From NCBI GenBank assembly GCA_020631675.1, contig JAHDGT010000013.1, positions 1 through 21,473 of the forward strand: 21,473 nucleotides of DNA, written 5' to 3'. Position 1 is the stretch's first letter. Each line of letters begins with the position of its first letter. Position numbers and translations under genes: made by a program. The DNA comes from Bacteroidota bacterium. Its GTDB lineage: Bacteria; Bacteroidota; Bacteroidia; Chitinophagales; UBA2359. The notes beneath the pieces were generated by a model, which searched no databases, had not been told where the DNA came from, and saw nothing but the letters and a program-made list of their open reading frames with translations. Below are positions 7,531 through 15,494 of the stretch, piece by piece.

Positions 7531-8670
7531 CTATTTCAAAATAGAACGAGCAATTACCAATCGCTGGATCTCAGAAGTACCTTCGTATATCTGTGTGATC
7601 TTCGCATCACGCATCAAACGCTCTACATGGTACTCCTTCACGAAACCATAACCTCCGTGAACTTGCACCGCCTCCACTGTGGTCTTCATTGCCACTTCAG
7701 AGCAGAACAGCTTCGCCATCGCTGCCGCCTGTCCATATGGTTCATGCTGATCTTTTAAATAAGCCGCCTTCATGCAAAGCAAGCGAGCCGCTTCGATCTC
7801 CATGGCCATATCCGCCAGCTTAAACTGGATCGCTTGGTGGTTGTGGATCGGCTTACCAAAGGTCTTACGCTCTTTAGAATAAGCCAAGGCCAATTCATAT
7901 GCACCAGAAGCGATACCCAAAGCCTGAGAAGCGATACCGATACGTCCGCCATCAAGAGTCTTCATCGCGAACTTGAATCCGAAACCATCTTCACCGATTC
8001 TATTTTCCTTAGGCACTTTCACATCATTGAACATGATCACATGCGTATCACTACCGCGAATACCTAATTTATCCTCCTTATTTCCAACAACCACTCCCGG
8101 CATATCGCGATCAACGATCAAAGCATTGATCCCGCGGTGTTTCTTTTCTTTGTCAGTATGTGCAATCACAAGGTATACCCCGGCTTTACCGCCATTGGTG
8201 ATCCAGTTCTTTGTACCATTCAATAAATAATGATCGCCCATATCTACAGCTGTGGTACGCTGCTGGGTCGCATCACTACCTGCCTCTGGTTCTGACAAGC
8301 AGAAAGCGCCGATCATTTCACCAGCCGCCAGCTTCGGTAAATATTTATTTTTCTGTGCCTCGGATCCGAAAGTTTCCAAACCCCAGTTCACCAAAGAGTT
8401 CTGTACAGACATGATCACCGAACAAGAAGCATCCACTTTAGAGATCTCCTCCATCGCTAAAACATAGGAAGCCGTATCCATTCCACCACCACCATATTCC
8501 GGTGATACCATCATACCCATAAAACCCAGCTCACCCATCTTTTTAACCAATTCGGTCGGGTGCTCTTGTTTATTATCCCGCTCGATCACGCCCGACTTAC
8601 ACTCATTCTGAGCGAAGTCACGAGCCGCCTGGCGGATCATCAAATGTTCTTCTGACAGTTGAAAATTCAT
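7531..8670 (-). CDS. Acyl-CoA dehydrogenase (short-chain/butyryl-CoA type)
   Basis: 379 residues, the usual length of short-chain acyl-CoA dehydrogenases. These FAD enzymes oxidise acyl-CoA to trans-2-enoyl-CoA and pass electrons to ETF. Visible family marks: the helical N-domain beginning 'LSEEHLMIRQAARDFA', the beta-domain FAD/substrate segment 'FCLSEPEAGSDA' and 'NGTKNWITNGG', the 'RIGIASQALGIA' helix, 'YSKERKTFGKPI', 'QVHGGYGFVKEY', and the catalytic base Glu363 in 'IYEGTSEIQRLVIAR', in the position used by short- and medium-chain enzymes rather than isovaleryl-CoA dehydrogenase. It is monocistronic, with no ETF or enoyl-CoA hydratase gene nearby. Chain-length preference cannot be fixed from sequence alone. 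The ATG at 8670 matches the family N-terminus. Confidence 0.95.
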   Translation of the reverse strand: MNFQLSEEHLMIRQAARDFAQNECKSGVIERDNKQEHPTELVKKMGELGFMGMMVSPEYGGGGMDTASYVLAMEEISKVDASCSVIMSVQNSLVNWGLETFGSEAQKNKYLPKLAAGEMIGAFCLSEPEAGSDATQQRTTAVDMGDHYLLNGTKNWITNGGKAGVYLVIAHTDKEKKHRGINALIVDRDMPGVVVGNKEDKLGIRGSDTHVIMFNDVKVPKENRIGEDGFGFKFAMKTLDGGRIGIASQALGIASGAYELALAYSKERKTFGKPIHNHQAIQFKLADMAMEIEAARLLCMKAAYLKDQHEPYGQAAAMAKLFCSEVAMKTTVEAVQVHGGYGFVKEYHVERLMRDAKITQIYEGTSEIQRLVIARSILK

Positions 8671-8831
8671 GTTAAATTACTATGTTTGAAAGCGATGTTA
8701 TTGTGCCTTGCTTTAATCAGAACAAGCAAAAATCAATTTTGCTCACGAAAAAGCGCACAAAAATACGAATTAATACCGCATCCCCCTACCCTATTTAAAA
8801 AGCTCATACAAACCCTTAGCTTTTATCCATC

Positions 8832-9524
8832 ATGCCCAATACCTGGAAACTCCATCTCCCTTTGCTATTGCTTTATGTGTTCCTTTTGATCGGTACCATA
8901 GCAGGTGCGATTTTCAACATCCCCGCACTACATCTCGTCTGCAAGCCACTGCTAATGCCGGTCTTGGCTTACTTTTTTTACATTAATTTCAGCAAACCAC
9001 TTAACACCTTCGGCAAAGCCATTATAGCGGCTTTATTCTTCTCCTGGGGCGGTGACGTACTCCTAATGTTCCAAGCCAAGCACGAATTATACTTCGTCTT
9101 CGGCTTGGTTTCTTTCTTGATCGCCCATCTCTTCTATTGCTACGCTTTCACCAAAACCAAACGCCCCAACAAAAGCGGCGAGATATTCAAAAACCCCTGG
9201 CTCGTACTCCCCTTTCTTTGCTATGGCTTAGGACTCATGTATATACTCTGGCCACATTTAGCGGATATGCGCATTCCCGTGTTGGTCTATGGCTTGATCA
9301 TCATGGCCATGGCCATCTTCGCCGGCAATAGATACGGCAAAGTCAACTACAGCAGTTTCAGTGCGATCTTCTTAGGCGCGCTCATCTTCATCAGCTCAGA
9401 CAGCCTCATCGCCCTCAACAAATTCTACACCCCAGTGCTCTACTCCGCCCTTTGGATCATGCTCACCTATTGTTTAGCACAATACCTCATTGTTCGAGGC
9501 GCGCTTTTACAATACAGTAAATAA
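8832..9524 (+). CDS. YhhN/TMEM86-family integral membrane protein (lysoplasmalogenase-like)
   Basis: 230 residues with about eight hydrophobic helices and very short loops. The family hallmarks are present: 'SWGGDVLLMF' followed by 'FVFGLVSFLIAHLFY' in the middle, and 'GALIFISSDSLIALNKF' near the end. The conserved acidic residues (Asp in GGD and SDS) are thought to form the active site of the eukaryotic lysoplasmalogenase TMEM86B. The bacterial substrate is not established, so the enzymatic label is family-level only. A -7-like TAGCTTTT (8817-8824) ends 8 nt before the ATG at 8832, implying a very short leader. The gene is divergent from the acyl-CoA dehydrogenase gene, and its stop codon abuts repeat copy 2. 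Confidence 0.88.
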   Translation: MPNTWKLHLPLLLLYVFLLIGTIAGAIFNIPALHLVCKPLLMPVLAYFFYINFSKPLNTFGKAIIAALFFSWGGDVLLMFQAKHELYFVFGLVSFLIAHLFYCYAFTKTKRPNKSGEIFKNPWLVLPFLCYGLGLMYILWPHLADMRIPVLVYGLIIMAMAIFAGNRYGKVNYSSFSAIFLGALIFISSDSLIALNKFYTPVLYSALWIMLTYCLAQYLIVRGALLQYSK

Positions 9525-10057
9525 TGTGCTGATGTGCTGATTTTTAATGTGCTAATGACTTTTTACAGACCTGTTCTTGATTTAAGGAACTAATCTTTCC
9601 ATAAACTCAATACTATCCTGATAATCAAATCATCTATCAACATCTACGGTTCAAGCTTTGCTATTGGCGACAAAATGTACTGACGAAAATTGTTTTTTCA
9701 ATGGGCGCATGCCCGCAATAAAAAGCTGGCGTATTCCTACGGCAAAACTATCGCTATACAGCACGATTCTTATGTCTTGCGTCTTATGTCTTACGTCTGA
9801 AAGCGCCAGCTTTCTACTGCGGTCACCGGGCTATCCGTTCAAATTCAGCCCCTGCCTGCTGCTGTTTGGCAGGCGTAAAAATGGCTACCTCTGGGCCGCC
9901 TTTTTACACCGCCAAACAGGGCGCATTCAGCGGCTTCATTACCACTCCTATCCCTTGCGCAGCACAATGAGGCAATTATCAATTTGAGAATTTGAAAATG
10001 ATGTGCTTCCACGATATCCATTTTCAAATTATCTCATTATCAAATTTTCAAATTGAT
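9523..10057 (-). repeat. Dispersed intergenic repeat, copy 2 (inverted, with an insert)
   Basis: Read on the minus strand it has the same module order as copy 3: AT-rich 'TTTTCAAATT' words (about 9970-10057), GCGCAAGGGATAGGAGTGG, the core stem-loop (arms 9862-9881 and 9901-9919), 'TTTGAACGGATAGCCCGGTGACC', a tandem 'AGACATAAG' segment (9769-9799), GCGGGCATGCGCCC (9703-9716), and the ATGTGCTGAT words (9525-9558). About 145 nt (9559-9702) between the last two modules have no counterpart in copies 1 and 4. This gap of almost 600 nt holds no convincing gene. Confidence 0.85.
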
Positions 10058-10105
10058 ACAAAGCAACCCTCCCTCCAACTAATTCCTACTTAATCCCAGA
10101 CAACG

Positions 10106-10113
10106 TATCTTTG
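10106..10113 (+). promoter_or_regulatory. -7 box for the ATP-grasp/JAMM unit (TATCTTTG)
   Basis: Exact TAnnTTTG match ending 6 nt before the GTG at 10120. If transcription begins the usual 5-7 nt downstream, the mRNA would start at or beside the GTG, giving a leaderless message. The ATP-grasp beta strand ('KTILFIGAA') begins shortly after, so no later start is likely. Confidence 0.5.
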
Positions 10114-10119
10114 CCCATA

Positions 10120-11379
10120 GTGGAGAAAAAACAAAAAACCATATTATTCATAGGAGCGGCCACCTTCCAAGTGTTGCCCATCCAATACGCTAGATCCAAA
10201 GGCTACCGGGTCATTACTACTGATAACCGACCCGAAAACCCTGGGCATCGTTTAGCCGATAAAGCTTATAGCGTAAGTGCATTAGATGTAGAAGGCGTAC
10301 TCGAAATCGCTCGTACAGAAAACGTAGATGGCGTTTATGCTTTTGGATCTGACGTATGTGCACGCACAGCCGCTTATGTGAGTGAAAAGATGCAACTCAT
10401 CGGGCACTCTACTCAACTTGCCAAGCTACTCACCAATAAAGATCATTTTAGAGATTTTTTACAGCAAAATAAACTTCAAACGCTTCCCTCTCAGTGCTTT
10501 CAAAGTAATTCTGATTCCCAAAGCATTTAACAATTCAGCCATTCCATCGGCTACCCGCAGATCAGTAAGCCGGTAGATGCCGCAGGGAGTAAAGGCGTAA
10601 CGATCATCCGATCAGGACAAGAGCTCCATCCAGCGGTGAGCGCAGCATTGAAGCACTCTTTCGACGGTAGAATGATCTTAGAATCCTTCGTTGACCGCAA
10701 AGGGAAACAAGTATGTGGAGATGGCTATATGGAAGCTGGAAAACTTCGTTTCATCTGCTTTGGCGACGGGCACTTCTATGACCAAGATGATGGCTATATG
10801 GCCCCTTATGCGGAAACTTTCCCCTCCACCCGAAGCTACGAAGAACTGAAAGCATTGCGCCAACAAATAGAGCGCATTCTTAACACAGCGGGCTTACACA
10901 ATGGGGTATTTAATTTCGATGCCTGGCTCACTGCAAGTGGTAAGGTATTCGTGAATGAAATCGGACCGCGATCGGGTGGTAATTACATCCCCTTGGTCAT
11001 TCAATTGAATACAGGAGTTGATCTGGTAGCCCATTCGGTAGAACAGTGTCTTGATTTAAATGCTAAACTCGAACTACCCCAAGAAGATCTAGAGTGGGCT
11101 TGGCCCTTCCATAGCTCCGTTCGCTATGCCAGCTATATGATACACAGCAGAAATAGCGGTCGCTTACAGTCTATCGAATTAGACGAGCGAATCGCTGCTA
11201 ACATCATTCGCCACCATCCTTATGTGCCCATTGGCAGTTGGGTAGAACCCTTTCACCATGCTGGGCATGCCATTGGTAATTACATCCTCAAATTCGATAG
11301 TGAAGCAGAGATGCAAGATAAGATGGCAGACATCAACCAATTGGTTAATGTACGTTTGGTCAGCGACCCCATGAAGTAG
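10120..11379 (+). pseudogene. ATP-grasp carboxylate-amine/thiol ligase, interrupted by an in-frame TAA
   Basis: Read through, this is a 419-codon ATP-grasp protein. The pre-ATP-grasp Rossmann-like domain ('ILFIGAATFQ', 'RVITTDNRPENPGHRLADKAY', 'VDGVYAFGSDVC') is followed by 'GYPQISKPVDAAGSKGV', the nucleotide-binding strand and Gly-rich loop. Then come 'ILESFVDRKGKQVCGDGY' and the metal-binding end 'FVNEIGPRSGGNY'. Such enzymes activate a carboxylate with ATP and join it to an amine or peptide. A single TAA at 10528-10530 breaks it between the two domains; the frame is identical on both sides, and homology-like sequence resumes at once, so this is a one-base nonsense change and not a frameshift. 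The downstream part could restart at GTG 10636, but that would lack the phosphate-binding loop. The stop is 11 nt before the JAMM gene, suggesting an operon. The TAA may be a real mutation, a read-through site or a sequencing error. Confidence 0.8.
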
Positions 11380-11390
11380 TCTCATGTCCT

Positions 11391-12779
11391 ATGAAAATCC
11401 GCATTCTTAAAGAGCGAAGCATACAGCCCAGCAACATCCCCTACCCTCCAATTGACCCCGCCTTTGAGGTAAAAGCGGCGAACAGTGCTGCTGGCTATCC
11501 TACTAAAGGCAGTTTGGAGGTCTACATGCACTATGCCGTACATGCTGCCATATGGCAGCATAGTCGCTTGGAAAAAGAAAGTGAATTAGGCGGAGCCCTG
11601 ATCGGTTGCTACGGGCAATATAAAGGACAATCTTTTTTATTGATCACCGACGTCCTACATCAACCACTGTCTTTTTCCAATGACCCCACCATGATCCGTT
11701 TCACCAATCGCTTCTACAGCGCATTGCATGAACACATGGAAAAAGGCCTGCGAAAAAACCCGAACTTATTGCAGTTGGGGCTTTACCATACCCATCCTGA
11801 CTATGGTGTTTTCCTATCTCATACAGATGAAGTCACTTTTAAAGGCGTATTCAAAGGAGTACACCAAATAGCATTAGTAGTAGATCCCATAAGAGGGGAA
11901 GACGGCATCTTCCATTGGGAGGGAAAAGAATTGAGCAAAAGAACAGCTTTCCAACTATACAGAACTTCAAATGCTCAGTACAATCCGTTTCAGAGCATGC
12001 ATGCTGATCCGATCATTCAACAATACAATCGGTGGGGCAATAAAAGTTATTCGGATCAGTCCAAACCCAACACCCCTCAACCCCTAGATAAAAGCTTGGA
12101 AAAGCTGCGAATAAGTGATAATGAATTTGAAAAACCCACATCTGATTCTGATTATAAATCCAGAACTAAACTCAAGGTAAAAAGTGGCCTACAGCATACA
12201 CCGCGTTTATGCCCTTTGTACAATATGAAATATGTCAGTCGCTCTGTCAGATTACTCCATTACATCAACTCCTTGAAACGGACAAATGAACAGCATCATT
12301 TCCCGTATATGGTTTTTTTACACCGAAAAATAGAAGCCTTAGCACTGCAAGAATTTGAAAAAAACGGAGAAGCACTATTATTTATTAAAGGAGAAAACTG
12401 CCATGACCGAACAAAAGATCTTTATTTCTTGTACCTTGACAGGCCATTGGCGTTGCCGCTGCCGAGTCGTGAAAGAAACGTTTCGAGCTTAGAACGACTA
12501 CAAATTGCCTTGCAAGCTTATAAGCAGCAGTTTCATTCTGAACCATTGGCATGGTTATATCTTTGTAAAGAACTACCGGATCCGCTATATCCTTTTTATG
12601 ATTGGCATCGTAAAAAATTGAGTCAATCCGCACAATTAGGAATTATTGTACAGTACTTGAAAGGCGATAACAATACACCTGATTGGGCAAGAATGCGTTT
12701 GGTAGCTCATGATCGACAGCAAAATCAGCTCTACGATCATTTTAATCATGTATTTTTGTTCGACAAACCTTATGATTAG
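11391..12779 (+). CDS. JAMM/MPN+ metalloprotease with a probable second, degenerate MPN domain
   Basis: 462 residues. The N-terminal domain (about 40-185) holds a complete JAMM zinc site: Glu65 in 'SELGGALIG', and H133-x-H135-P...S143-x-x-D146 in HTHPDYGVFLSHTD, closely resembling the Rpn11/CSN5 motif. JAMM enzymes hydrolyse isopeptide or C-terminal bonds of ubiquitin-like proteins. A polar linker (about 195-285) follows. Residues about 300-440 then appear to repeat the fold without the metal ligands: 'HRKIEALALQEF', 'EALLFIKG', 'LYFLYLDRPLAL' and 'EPLAWLYLCKELPDPLYPFYDWHRKKL...LGIIVQ' line up in order with 'MHYAVHAAIWQH', 'GGALIGCYG', 'FLLITDVLHQPLSF' and 'LQLGLYHTHPDYGVFLSHTDEVTF...IALVVD'. 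That would be an MPN+/MPN- pair in one chain. Probably cotranscribed with the ATP-grasp gene. Substrate unknown. Confidence 0.88.
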   Translation: MKIRILKERSIQPSNIPYPPIDPAFEVKAANSAAGYPTKGSLEVYMHYAVHAAIWQHSRLEKESELGGALIGCYGQYKGQSFLLITDVLHQPLSFSNDPTMIRFTNRFYSALHEHMEKGLRKNPNLLQLGLYHTHPDYGVFLSHTDEVTFKGVFKGVHQIALVVDPIRGEDGIFHWEGKELSKRTAFQLYRTSNAQYNPFQSMHADPIIQQYNRWGNKSYSDQSKPNTPQPLDKSLEKLRISDNEFEKPTSDSDYKSRTKLKVKSGLQHTPRLCPLYNMKYVSRSVRLLHYINSLKRTNEQHHFPYMVFLHRKIEALALQEFEKNGEALLFIKGENCHDRTKDLYFLYLDRPLALPLPSRERNVSSLERLQIALQAYKQQFHSEPLAWLYLCKELPDPLYPFYDWHRKKLSQSAQLGIIVQYLKGDNNTPDWARMRLVAHDRQQNQLYDHFNHVFLFDKPYD

Positions 12780-12816
12780 GTTTGAACCATCCACTTTTAC
12801 CCACCTCACAATTAGC

Positions 12817-12856
12817 GCACCTTCTATTCTACTTATAGAAGGTGCCTTTGCTTTTC
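12817..12856 (+). terminator. Intrinsic terminator after the JAMM gene
   Basis: Perfect 11-bp stem GCACCTTCTAT (12817-12827) with ATAGAAGGTGC (12835-12845), a 7-nt loop and the pyrimidine tract CTTTGCTTTT. It separates the ATP-grasp/JAMM unit from the membrane coiled-coil gene, which therefore should have its own promoter. Confidence 0.8.
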
Positions 12857-12914
12857 CAATTGTTCGTTCAGATTGTTTGCACAAAGCTGTAAGCAAGCCT
12901 ATAATACTTGGACT

Positions 12915-14738
12915 ATGTCAAGCTTGTTCGCTATACAAACCACTTTGGGAATGGTGTTGGTCGCCGCTATATGGGTCACCTTCTTAGTATCCTTATTGGT
13001 CTTGGCCAGAGATGCTTTTCGCTATTATGCCTTAGAGAGTGAAGAGTTGGAAACGGTGAAAAGCAATTTCAATCTCGTTCATAATGACCGTCATAGTATA
13101 GATGAGAAGTATCGTATTCTTGTCGGCAATAGCGGTCCCAGTATTATTGGTAATCGATTAGACGAGTTACACCAACTGGCTCAAAGTGGGCATCCCATTG
13201 ATACAACACGGCTCTCTGATGGGACGCAGCAGCAAGAAGCCGCATCCTTCACAGGCATGTGCGCTCGCTATGCGATAGGTGGTATGCTTTTACTAGGCTT
13301 AAGTGGCTTTTCTTACGGATGGTATCACTATGTCGCCAATGATATGGCGGCAAATGAACTATTAGCACAAGCCCACTTAAGAAGTGCGCTTGCCGTTGGG
13401 GTATGGGCAGTACTATGCAGCTTGTTGTTCAGCATTGTGAAAATGGTATTCGACTGGGCACAAAGTGGTTATTTCGCTAAAATGGAGCGTTTCTCAAATA
13501 CCCATTTAGCCCCCTTGTTCCAGCCTATATCCGAAAACAAACAAATGGAGCTGATGATGGACACCGTGCGCTCTAATACCGATCGGGTGAATAAAGTAGT
13601 TGAGCGATTAGGTGCGTTATCCAGTGATCTGACTAAGGATTTTTCTAGTCTGCAACAGTTTTCTCAGACTTTCCAAAAAAGTGTGGAGCACCACTCTGGT
13701 TCTCAAGCGCAGCTCTATACCAGCATTGACACCTTAGCAAAAATCGTGGGTGGCTATAGACAGCAGATAGACCAATCGAATGATAAAAACTTACAAGTAC
13801 TAGAAACCCTCCGTGCGCATAATCAACAAATGACACAGGTCAACCAGCGTATTTACGAGCAGGAATTCAATATGGGTGATTGGCTGAAAGAGATCATTCA
13901 GCTCTCTAAAAGACAGCAAGAAGAGTTTCAGGATCAGCTAAAGAACCTATTAGACCTGACTCGTACCAATTTGAGTGGCACGCAAAGTACCATCAATCGT
14001 TTTGGCATCAGTATCAAGAAATTCGAGAGTAGCTTAGATACCCTTCAAAATCATCTGTCTCACTTCAATGCCGCTGTTGAAAAAGCATCTGATGAGCAGG
14101 TGGAACAACTAAAAGAAATCGTCTCCAAACTGGGGCAAGGCAACATTAGTACTAATTCGACCGCTGCCTATAAAGGGGTTTCTTCTATGTACGCGGATGA
14201 TGGCTATGAATCTCCATACCAACCCTATCAAGAACCCGCCACTAAAAATCCCACCACAACATTCGATCGTCTCCCTGCAGATGACAGTTGGGCGAATCCA
14301 CAAGGCAATAGTTTCGGTGCTAATGAGCCAGAGTATAACGGTATTCAAGAGGATGCTGCTATCAATGACTTACCACCATTTGATTTTGACATGCCGCCTC
14401 AAAACAATTTTGAACAACAAAACACGCCTGCCTTTGACAAGCCAAGGTCATTTGACGAACCCGTAAATAGGGGTAATAATGCACCCTATATTTCTGATTT
14501 CGGAACGGAGAATTTAGATAACTTCAATAGCAACATTCCAGAAGACCCATATGAAGAAGAAGAGCGCAAACGCAAAGTGCGCAAAGCTTTAGATGAGATG
14601 GATCGAAGAGATCGCAATAGAAATACCCGCCCCAGCTCTGGGGGTATTCGCGATGTATTCCGCAACCTGATCACCGGAGAAGTGAAAGATGACGACTTGG
14701 ATGATGATCTGGGTATTATTAGTGAGTATGATGGATAG
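12915..14738 (+). CDS. Three-TM protein with long coiled coil and disordered tail, MotA/TolQ/ExbB-like topology
   Basis: 607 residues from ATG 12915; the longer frame from TTG 12873 overlaps the region just after the terminator and adds polar residues before TM1. TM1 is about 8-31, followed by an 85-residue hydrophilic loop, TM2 about 116-140 and TM3 about 156-180, a layout like ExbB/TolQ. Residues about 205-405 are heptad-rich and predicted coiled coil ('DRVNKVVERLGALSSDL', 'LQVLETLRAHNQQMTQVNQ'). Residues about 410-555 are low-complexity Asn/Pro/Asp/Tyr-rich and likely disordered. A charged Arg/Lys/Glu helix and an acidic end ('DDDLDDDLGIISEYDG') close it. I do not recognise the family. MotA-like proton-channel subunits with long tails (for example ZorA) share this plan, but I see no OmpA/ExbD-type partner here. 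A methyl-accepting-like or divisome scaffold is an alternative. TM count and coil are seen; the channel role is inference. Confidence 0.7.
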   Translation: MSSLFAIQTTLGMVLVAAIWVTFLVSLLVLARDAFRYYALESEELETVKSNFNLVHNDRHSIDEKYRILVGNSGPSIIGNRLDELHQLAQSGHPIDTTRLSDGTQQQEAASFTGMCARYAIGGMLLLGLSGFSYGWYHYVANDMAANELLAQAHLRSALAVGVWAVLCSLLFSIVKMVFDWAQSGYFAKMERFSNTHLAPLFQPISENKQMELMMDTVRSNTDRVNKVVERLGALSSDLTKDFSSLQQFSQTFQKSVEHHSGSQAQLYTSIDTLAKIVGGYRQQIDQSNDKNLQVLETLRAHNQQMTQVNQRIYEQEFNMGDWLKEIIQLSKRQQEEFQDQLKNLLDLTRTNLSGTQSTINRFGISIKKFESSLDTLQNHLSHFNAAVEKASDEQVEQLKEIVSKLGQGNISTNSTAAYKGVSSMYADDGYESPYQPYQEPATKNPTTTFDRLPADDSWANPQGNSFGANEPEYNGIQEDAAINDLPPFDFDMPPQNNFEQQNTPAFDKPRSFDEPVNRGNNAPYISDFGTENLDNFNSNIPEDPYEEEERKRKVRKALDEMDRRDRNRNTRPSSGGIRDVFRNLITGEVKDDDLDDDLGIISEYDG

Positions 14739-14801
14739 GTGCTATTCCTCCTAAAAGCAGAAATTCTAAAAATGGATTAATTTGTGGACAAATGATATGC
14801 T

Positions 14802-15482
14802 ATGGCTACATTTTCTGAAAAACAGTTAATTAGCAGAATTCTATCTCTTCCTAATGCGCCTATTCTTGTCAATGAGATAACAGGCAGACTTGTAGAGGAA
14901 CAAAAAAGAAGAGAAAAGTTCTACAATGATATTACCGAACAAGAAAAAGCAGAATTTATAAATGGTGAGATCATAATTCATTCGCCCGTTAAAAAAGAGC
15001 ATAATGATGTTGCCTCTTCGCTTCATCAACTGATTTATCTCTTCGTAAAAAAATTCAAACTTGGGTATGTTGGATTTGATAAGGTAATGATCGCCCTTTC
15101 TAGAAATGATTATGAGCCTGATATTTGTTTTTTCTCAAAGGATAAATCTGACAAATTCAAAAAAGGGCAAAGTTTATTCCCCGTTCCAGACTTAGTTGTT
15201 GAAGTACTTTCAAAAGGTACGTCTAAAAACGATAGAGGCATCAAGTTCGAAGACTATCAAGCACATGAGATTTCAGAATATTGGATAATAGACCCTGTTA
15301 AAAAAGTTGTTGAGCAATATAGAATCGACAAAGAAGGCAAATACGAATTGATCCTTAAATCAAAAGAAGGAAAAATCAGTAGTGAAGTGATCAATGGATT
15401 TAAAATTTCAATAGCGGCTATTTTTGATGATGATGAGAACTTGACTGAAGTTGAGCGAATCATTGCCATGAAGAAGCTTTGA
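14802..15482 (+). CDS. Uma2-family (DUF820) PD-(D/E)xK nuclease-fold protein
   Basis: 226 residues. Uma2 proteins have a restriction-endonuclease-like fold; most are of unknown role and common in cyanobacteria and some Bacteroidota. The family signature is clear: 'EFINGEIIIHSPVKKEH' near 51-67, 'YEPDICFF' with Asp107, 'PDLVVEVLSKGT' with Glu134, 'GIKFEDYQAHEISEYWIIDP' with Lys148. These are the expected metal-binding and catalytic positions, so the core looks intact. An N-terminal extension of about 40 residues precedes the domain. The gene is richer in A and Lys/Ile/Asp codons than its neighbours, which may reflect transfer. It starts 63 nt after the coiled-coil gene with no terminator between, and its end is convergent with the GIY-YIG gene, 12 nt away. 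A -7-like TTAATTTG lies at 14777-14784. Confidence 0.88.
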   Translation: MATFSEKQLISRILSLPNAPILVNEITGRLVEEQKRREKFYNDITEQEKAEFINGEIIIHSPVKKEHNDVASSLHQLIYLFVKKFKLGYVGFDKVMIALSRNDYEPDICFFSKDKSDKFKKGQSLFPVPDLVVEVLSKGTSKNDRGIKFEDYQAHEISEYWIIDPVKKVVEQYRIDKEGKYELILKSKEGKISSEVINGFKISIAAIFDDDENLTEVERIIAMKKL

Positions 15483-15494
15483 CTACCACTTTCA

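Noticed and set aside
9769..9799. CRISPR array
   Set aside because: The units are about 10 nt, imperfect and directly adjacent, with no spacers and no cas genes nearby.
9658..9987. 109-codon plus-strand ORF across repeat copy 2
   Set aside because: It runs antisense through the repeat core, has no family resemblance and a composition typical of translated repeat; the corresponding frame is not kept in the other copies.
10382..10576. Frameshift explanation for the broken ATP-grasp gene
   Set aside because: The alternative frame gives no ATP-grasp-like sequence, and the frame before and after the TAA is the same, so a nonsense substitution fits better.
12873..12914. TTG start for the membrane coiled-coil protein
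   Set aside because: It adds 14 polar residues with no signal features; ATG 12915 places TM1 at the N-terminus and lies further from the terminator hairpin.
10120..15482. Complete known defence system (type II CBASS or Zorya)
   Set aside because: There is no CD-NTase, no E1/Cap2-like gene, no effector and no ZorB/ZorC/ZorD-like gene; similarity is limited to the JAMM motif and the TM/coiled-coil plan.
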